From NCBI GenBank assembly GCA_964432885.1, contig CAYSPG010000019.1, positions 4,939 through 68,938 on the forward strand: 64,000 bases of DNA, given 5' to 3'. Each line of letters starts with the position of its first letter. Within the stretch, counting starts at the first letter, position 1. Both the position numbers and the translations under genes were made by a program. Shown here piece by piece: positions 60,174-64,000 of this stretch. The DNA is from CAYSPG01 sp964432885. Its GTDB lineage: Bacteria > Bacteroidota > Bacteroidia > AKYH767-A > OLB10. A model generated the notes under the pieces. The model searched no databases, was not told the DNA's origin, and was given only the letters and a program-made list of their open reading frames with translations.

Positions 60174-61727
60174 ATGGCCGAAAAAATTAAAACACCTTTG
60201 CGTGTTGCGCTGCGTACTAAATCCACTATTGAGCAGTGGAAACTAAATGCATTGCAAATTGCAGAAGAAAAAGGCTTGATAGAGGTGGGTGCAATTTTTA
60301 TTGATGGTAATTTTGAATTTCCAAAAAAGTCGCATTTTTTTCAAAAATTTACTTTAAATAAACTAAATTCATTGGTTGATATTGATTCGATATTCAGCCA
60401 TCTTCCTTATTTTGAGATGCAGGATGTTGAAGGCAAACAGAATTTTGGTGCTGACATTATTTTTTGCAGCGATGACGAAAGTTTATTTTGTGACGAAAAA
60501 TTTACCAAGTCAAAATATGGTGCGTGGATGTTTGGCTTTATAAGCAACAACAAATTGACGGATGAAAATATGGAGGTTAGTAACCCTTCGAAAACAATTT
60601 GTGTTGCGCTGCTTGCAAACCATGCTGTTTTGCAAATTGGAAATTTCAGAATATTAAATTACTCGTGGAATAAAACGCTAACAAATGTTTATAGCGAAGC
60701 TCAGGAGTGGCTGAGTGATAGCATTGAATTGCTGGTAAATAAAATTTCGCATGGCAACAAGGGGAGTATTGATGATTTTGAAATTTATAAGGTTTCACTT
60801 TTAAAACAGATACAATTTACATCCCTGTTGTTTCTGAATTTATGTAAGCAGCGCTTGCAATTACTTTTTACCAAAGAAGTTTGGAATGTGGGTGTAATTC
60901 CAAAACACATTTCAAAATGTCTTGAAGATAATTTTACCGATGAAGTAATTTGGTTTCCGCACCCAACGCACGGCATTTTTGCCGACCCGTTTGGTGTTGA
61001 GACAGAAGATTCGGTAAAAATAATTTTTGAGAATTTGGATTTTAAAAACAACCGGGGCAAACTTTCGGTAATGGAGTTTGACAAAAAAAATTATTTTAAA
61101 AACGGAAAAACATTTTTAGAAGGCAACGAGCATTTTTCATACCCATACTTATTTGAAGATAAGGGAAAACTTTTTATGATACCCGAATGTTGCCAGTCAA
61201 AAAAACTTACGCTTTATGAACTGAACAAAAAAGATTTTTCGATTGTCAAGGAAACTGTTCTTATTGGAAACATTGAAGCAGTAGATCCTTCTGTTATATA
61301 CTATAACAACAAATGGTGGCTGTTTTGCACATTAAAAAACAACAAGCCCGATTTAAAATTGCATATATTTTATTCGGATACGCTTAACGGCACCTGGCAA
61401 CCTCATTTACTAAATCCTGTCAAAATTGATGTTTCATCTTCGCGCCCTGGTGGAACTATGTTTTTACATAACAACAAACTGTATCGCCCCTCGCAGGATT
61501 CATCTACAAGTTATGGCGACAGAATTGTTATCAATGAAATTACCGAATTGTCGGAAAATAAATTTTCGGAAAAAGAAGTAGCCGAAGTTTTGCCGTATAA
61601 ATTTAAAACCTACAAAAACGGTTTGCACACACTAAGTGCCGCTGGGAATTACACTTTAATTGATGCAAAAAAAACTGAAGTGAGAATTAACTACACTTTT
61701 TTTAAAAAACTTTTTGGAAGAAAATAA
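60174..61727 (+). CDS. GINT1-like propeller protein with a formyltransferase-like N-terminus
   Basis: Of 517 residues, about 1-200 open LRVALRTKSTIEQWKLNALQ and have GADIIFCSDDESLFCDEKF, loosely resembling formyltransferase-type folds. From about 240 comes a five-bladed propeller of the kind at the N-terminus of plant glucosamine-inositolphosphorylceramide transferase (GINT1): WFPHPTHGIFADPFGVE, SYPYLFEDKGKLFMIPECC, VDPSVIYYNNKWWLFCTLKN, SRPGGTMFLHNNKLYRPSQD. No glycosyltransferase domain follows, so what it does is unclear; a sugar-handling role with the two NTase-fold proteins is inferred. Confidence 0.65.
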   Translation: MAEKIKTPLRVALRTKSTIEQWKLNALQIAEEKGLIEVGAIFIDGNFEFPKKSHFFQKFTLNKLNSLVDIDSIFSHLPYFEMQDVEGKQNFGADIIFCSDDESLFCDEKFTKSKYGAWMFGFISNNKLTDENMEVSNPSKTICVALLANHAVLQIGNFRILNYSWNKTLTNVYSEAQEWLSDSIELLVNKISHGNKGSIDDFEIYKVSLLKQIQFTSLLFLNLCKQRLQLLFTKEVWNVGVIPKHISKCLEDNFTDEVIWFPHPTHGIFADPFGVETEDSVKIIFENLDFKNNRGKLSVMEFDKKNYFKNGKTFLEGNEHFSYPYLFEDKGKLFMIPECCQSKKLTLYELNKKDFSIVKETVLIGNIEAVDPSVIYYNNKWWLFCTLKNNKPDLKLHIFYSDTLNGTWQPHLLNPVKIDVSSSRPGGTMFLHNNKLYRPSQDSSTSYGDRIVINEITELSENKFSEKEVAEVLPYKFKTYKNGLHTLSAAGNYTLIDAKKTEVRINYTFFKKLFGRK

Positions 61728-61740
61728 TTGCGTGATGCTT

Positions 61741-62685
61741 TTAAAATGTATCGTAATCAGCTCCCGTAAATCTTATTTTTTTTAAGTCAATTCCACTGTC
61801 GAACTCCCAATACAAAACAGGTAGGGTTTCTTTAAACGGAACATTTAATTTAGCCATCATGCTATCGTAATACGTGCCGGGAGCTACATTAAATACAATA
61901 TCGGTAATACCAAGCGGCACACACAGGCTTTTAATTTTTGATATTATCTGCAAAAATGTTTTTTCATCTGCGCGTTCCATATCTCCAATATTTATTACGT
62001 TATCAACTTTAAGCCAAACTTTTTTTTCCTCTACTTCAGTAACTACACAACCTGAATATTTTTTATAATTAATAAAATTCTGACTTCTAATAACACCTCC
62101 TGTTTCGGTATCAATAACAGAATTAACAAATGGCTGACTGGCGGCTTCAATTTTATGCAAACGGCTTTTTGCAAAAGCCAAATACATATCCTGCATTTTT
62201 ATTTTCTTAAGCAGTCGGCCTAAAGGAAGAGTTGAAACCTTAAATCGGTAACTTTTCATCGTATCGGCATGTGTAAAGTTCATTTTGTTAACCAAACCAT
62301 GATACGATTGCGGATTAGGAAATCCAAAAATAAAACGTGCTCCTTCATCACGTGCCAAATCGTGTACCGCTTTGCCAAGCAATGGAAATAAGCCCTTACC
62401 CCTGTGCTCACTATGTGTCATAGCCACGCACGATTGCACGGTTAACATTTCTTTTTCTTTATATGAAATTATGTAAGGCAACACATTGTAATAGGCAGCA
62501 GTAGTTCCGTCAGCGGCAATTGCAATAAAAGCAAATGTGTCTTTTCCATTTGCATTGCATCTGAACTTGCCTTCAATAAACGAATGAGGCAAATCGAGAT
62601 TAAAAGCATTTTTATAAAGCGGAATTAATTTATCCAGATTTGAAAGCGTAACACGCTCAAGAGTATATTCAGACGACTTGCTCAT
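61741..62685 (-). CDS. GNAT family N-acetyltransferase
   Basis: A protein of 314 residues with the acetyl-CoA site in SCVAMTHSEHRGKGLFPLLG (R/Q-x-x-G-x-G/A type), AAYYNVLPYIISYKEK and FIFGFPNPQSYHGLVNKMNF. A long C-terminal extension (from residue 150) follows, with YWEFDSGIDLKKIRFTG at the end. It converges with the GINT1-like gene 14 bp away. Proteins like this appear in surface-polysaccharide clusters. The acceptor is unknown. Confidence 0.8.
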   Translation of the reverse strand: MSKSSEYTLERVTLSNLDKLIPLYKNAFNLDLPHSFIEGKFRCNANGKDTFAFIAIAADGTTAAYYNVLPYIISYKEKEMLTVQSCVAMTHSEHRGKGLFPLLGKAVHDLARDEGARFIFGFPNPQSYHGLVNKMNFTHADTMKSYRFKVSTLPLGRLLKKIKMQDMYLAFAKSRLHKIEAASQPFVNSVIDTETGGVIRSQNFINYKKYSGCVVTEVEEKKVWLKVDNVINIGDMERADEKTFLQIISKIKSLCVPLGITDIVFNVAPGTYYDSMMAKLNVPFKETLPVLYWEFDSGIDLKKIRFTGADYDTF

Positions 62686-62974
62686 AATAATATTAAGGGG
62701 AGCAATGTTAATTAATTTAATGAGAACGGGTGAAAATGATGCGGTTACACAAATTCCAATTTCCCTTGTAAAGGCAAAGGAGAACGTACATATTCATTTT
62801 TCTCCAAATAATAGCTTGAAATTTCTGAAACTAAGGTCTGTATCAACCTTTTTTTGCCTACTTGCTTGTTTATCCCCAATAACTTACTTTCTTTGCGGCT
62901 CGGTTTTGATGGTATCGAAAATATCTTTTTCTTTGCCATCTAATACCTGAATTTACCAATCTTATAATCAAATT
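62686..62974. other. Divergent intergenic region, no recognised gene
   Basis: A 64-codon basic frame on the minus strand (62745-62939, MAKKKIFSIPSKPSRKES...) and a 90-codon frame on the plus strand both cross this stretch, but neither resembles a family and they overlap each other. Near 62925-62937 the text TTTTTCTTTGCCA resembles the -7 region of other starts here, 38-50 bp before the ATG at 62975. Confidence 0.4.
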
Positions 62975-64000
62975 ATGAAAAAATTATCCGTATTGATGCT
63001 TTTGGTTGCGTGCCTGTTTGCCGTGGAAACCACTTATGCTGCTGATAAAAAGAAAAGTAAAACCGAAAAAGCCGACAAAATTTATAATGCCGGTCGCTAT
63101 GCTGATGCAGCAGATTTATACAAAAAAGCATATGCTAAAGAAAACAGCAAAACGGTAAAAGCCGAAATGGCTTACAAAACAGCTGATTGTTACAGCAAAA
63201 TGAACAACAACAAGGAAGCCATTAACTGGTATGAAAAAGCTGTAAAAGGAAACCTTGCCGATCCTATTGCCACATTAAAATATGCTGATGCTCTTAAGAT
63301 GGCTGGCCGCTATGACGAAGCCATTGCACAATACAATGCTTACAAAGGATTAAACCCATCCGATGCAAAAGGACAAGACGGTGCTTCAAGCAGTGAAATG
63401 GCACAACAATGGAAGGACAAGCCAACCAAATGGAAAGTAGAAAACGTTAACGCTCTTAACACCAAAAGTTTTGACTTTGCAGCAGCTGCATCTCGTTTAG
63501 AAAAAAACACGCTATACTTTACCTCATCACGTGCCGAATCAGCCGGTAGTGGCAATGATGCTTGGTATGGAGAAAAATTTTACGACTTATTTAAATCTAC
63601 GCAAGATAACAACGGAAAATGGAGCATACCCACACCCATTAGCGATGTGGTAAACACAAAAGCCAGCGAAGGCGCAGCATGCTTCGACAGCAAAGGCAGT
63701 GTAATGTATTTTACCCGTTGTAAACCTGCTGATGAAAAAGGTAAGGACGGACAATGCAAAATTTACAAAACCGTTTACGATGGTGCTAAGTGGAGTGATC
63801 CCGAATTGTTGCCATTAAATTCTGATGCATACACATCCGGACACCCAAGTTTATCGGCTGACGGAACCACACTTTATTTCTCAAGCGATATGCCGGGAGG
63901 CAGTGGCGGAAAAGATATTTGGATAACTAAAAATGAAAACGGCATTTGGTCATCACCAACAAATCTTGCGGGTATCAACACGGCCGGTGATGAAATGTTT
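62975..64000 (+). CDS. PorE-like TPR / PD40 OmpA-type protein (3' end beyond the window)
   Basis: The frame from ATG 62975 is open for 342 codons to the end of the window. A signal peptide (LSVLMLLVACLFAVETTYA) is followed by TPR-like helices (IYNAGRYADAADLYKKAYAK; NKEAINWYEKAVKGN; GRYDEAIAQYNAYKG) and then PD40/WD40 blades (LYFTSSRAESAGSGNDAWYG; GHPSLSADGTTLYFSSDMPG). In this phylum such proteins continue to an OmpA-like peptidoglycan-binding domain; T9SS PorE has this form. The missing C-terminus prevents certainty. Confidence 0.8.
   Translation, partial: MKKLSVLMLLVACLFAVETTYAADKKKSKTEKADKIYNAGRYADAADLYKKAYAKENSKTVKAEMAYKTADCYSKMNNNKEAINWYEKAVKGNLADPIATLKYADALKMAGRYDEAIAQYNAYKGLNPSDAKGQDGASSSEMAQQWKDKPTKWKVENVNALNTKSFDFAAAASRLEKNTLYFTSSRAESAGSGNDAWYGEKFYDLFKSTQDNNGKWSIPTPISDVVNTKASEGAACFDSKGSVMYFTRCKPADEKGKDGQCKIYKTVYDGAKWSDPELLPLNSDAYTSGHPSLSADGTTLYFSSDMPGGSGGKDIWITKNENGIWSSPTNLAGINTAGDEMF

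Noticed and set aside
62678..62950. Overlapping small frames on both strands before the PorE-like gene
   Set aside because: They overlap each other and match no family; the region is better read as a divergent promoter.

Overview
The window is from a member of the Bacteroidota. It is AT-rich with no obvious Shine-Dalgarno sites, has several TAnnTTTG promoter-like boxes, and carries many type IX secretion (T9SS) C-terminal sorting domains, a PorZ homologue, a fused MurF-alanine racemase, a type III glutamine synthetase and an IPExxxVDY-type gene next to pyruvate kinase. It reads as ordinary chromosome (pyk, recG, murF-alr, tdk, parAB) with accessory surface-protein and surface-polysaccharide blocks. 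I saw no rRNA, tRNA or CRISPR.

Layout. 0-7 kb: plsC; a toxin-antitoxin pair destroyed by a 208-bp miniature element, a nonsense codon and a frameshift; a remnant T9SS cargo gene; bacilliredoxin; a signalling trio (PAS / ATPase / receiver) whose kinase lacks the phospho-acceptor helix; tadA; pyk; a second miniature element. 7-18 kb: a fused 2-oxoacid dehydrogenase E1, a tiny FeoB-associated protein, then an 8.5-kb block of tandem T9SS surface proteins and fibre proteins. This block is bracketed by two near-identical copies of the 3' end of the tiny gene. 18-30 kb: murF-alr, tdk, glnN, an IVP-type four-helix-bundle gene between inverted repeats, tatA, porZ, recG and a flavin reductase. 30-44 kb: membrane and secreted proteins including a 1339-residue metzincin-PKD protein, a WecG/TagA glycosyltransferase, a metallo-beta-lactamase fold hydrolase, parAB and pirin.

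44.9-58 kb is one long minus-strand surface-polysaccharide cluster: nucleotidyltransferase, two sugar-nucleotide epimerases, O-antigen polymerase-like protein, glycosyltransferases, and a dehydrogenase / aminotransferase / acetyltransferase set of the kind that makes 2,3-diacetamido sugars. It is interrupted by a GxxExxY (PD-(D/E)XK fold) gene lying between inverted repeats. 58-62.7 kb holds an unusual plus-strand trio, two nucleotidyltransferase-fold proteins and a GINT1-like propeller protein, facing a GNAT gene. The window ends inside a PorE-like TPR/PD40 protein.

The most interesting signals are the mobile-element scars (a clean excision-restorable toxin gene, and inverted-repeat cassettes around small nuclease-like or helical-bundle ORFs), the S74 self-cleaving chaperone placed before a T9SS sorting domain, and the nucleotidyltransferase pair with the GINT1-like protein. 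I did not find a clearly new defence or metabolic system; the last cassette is the best candidate for something undescribed.
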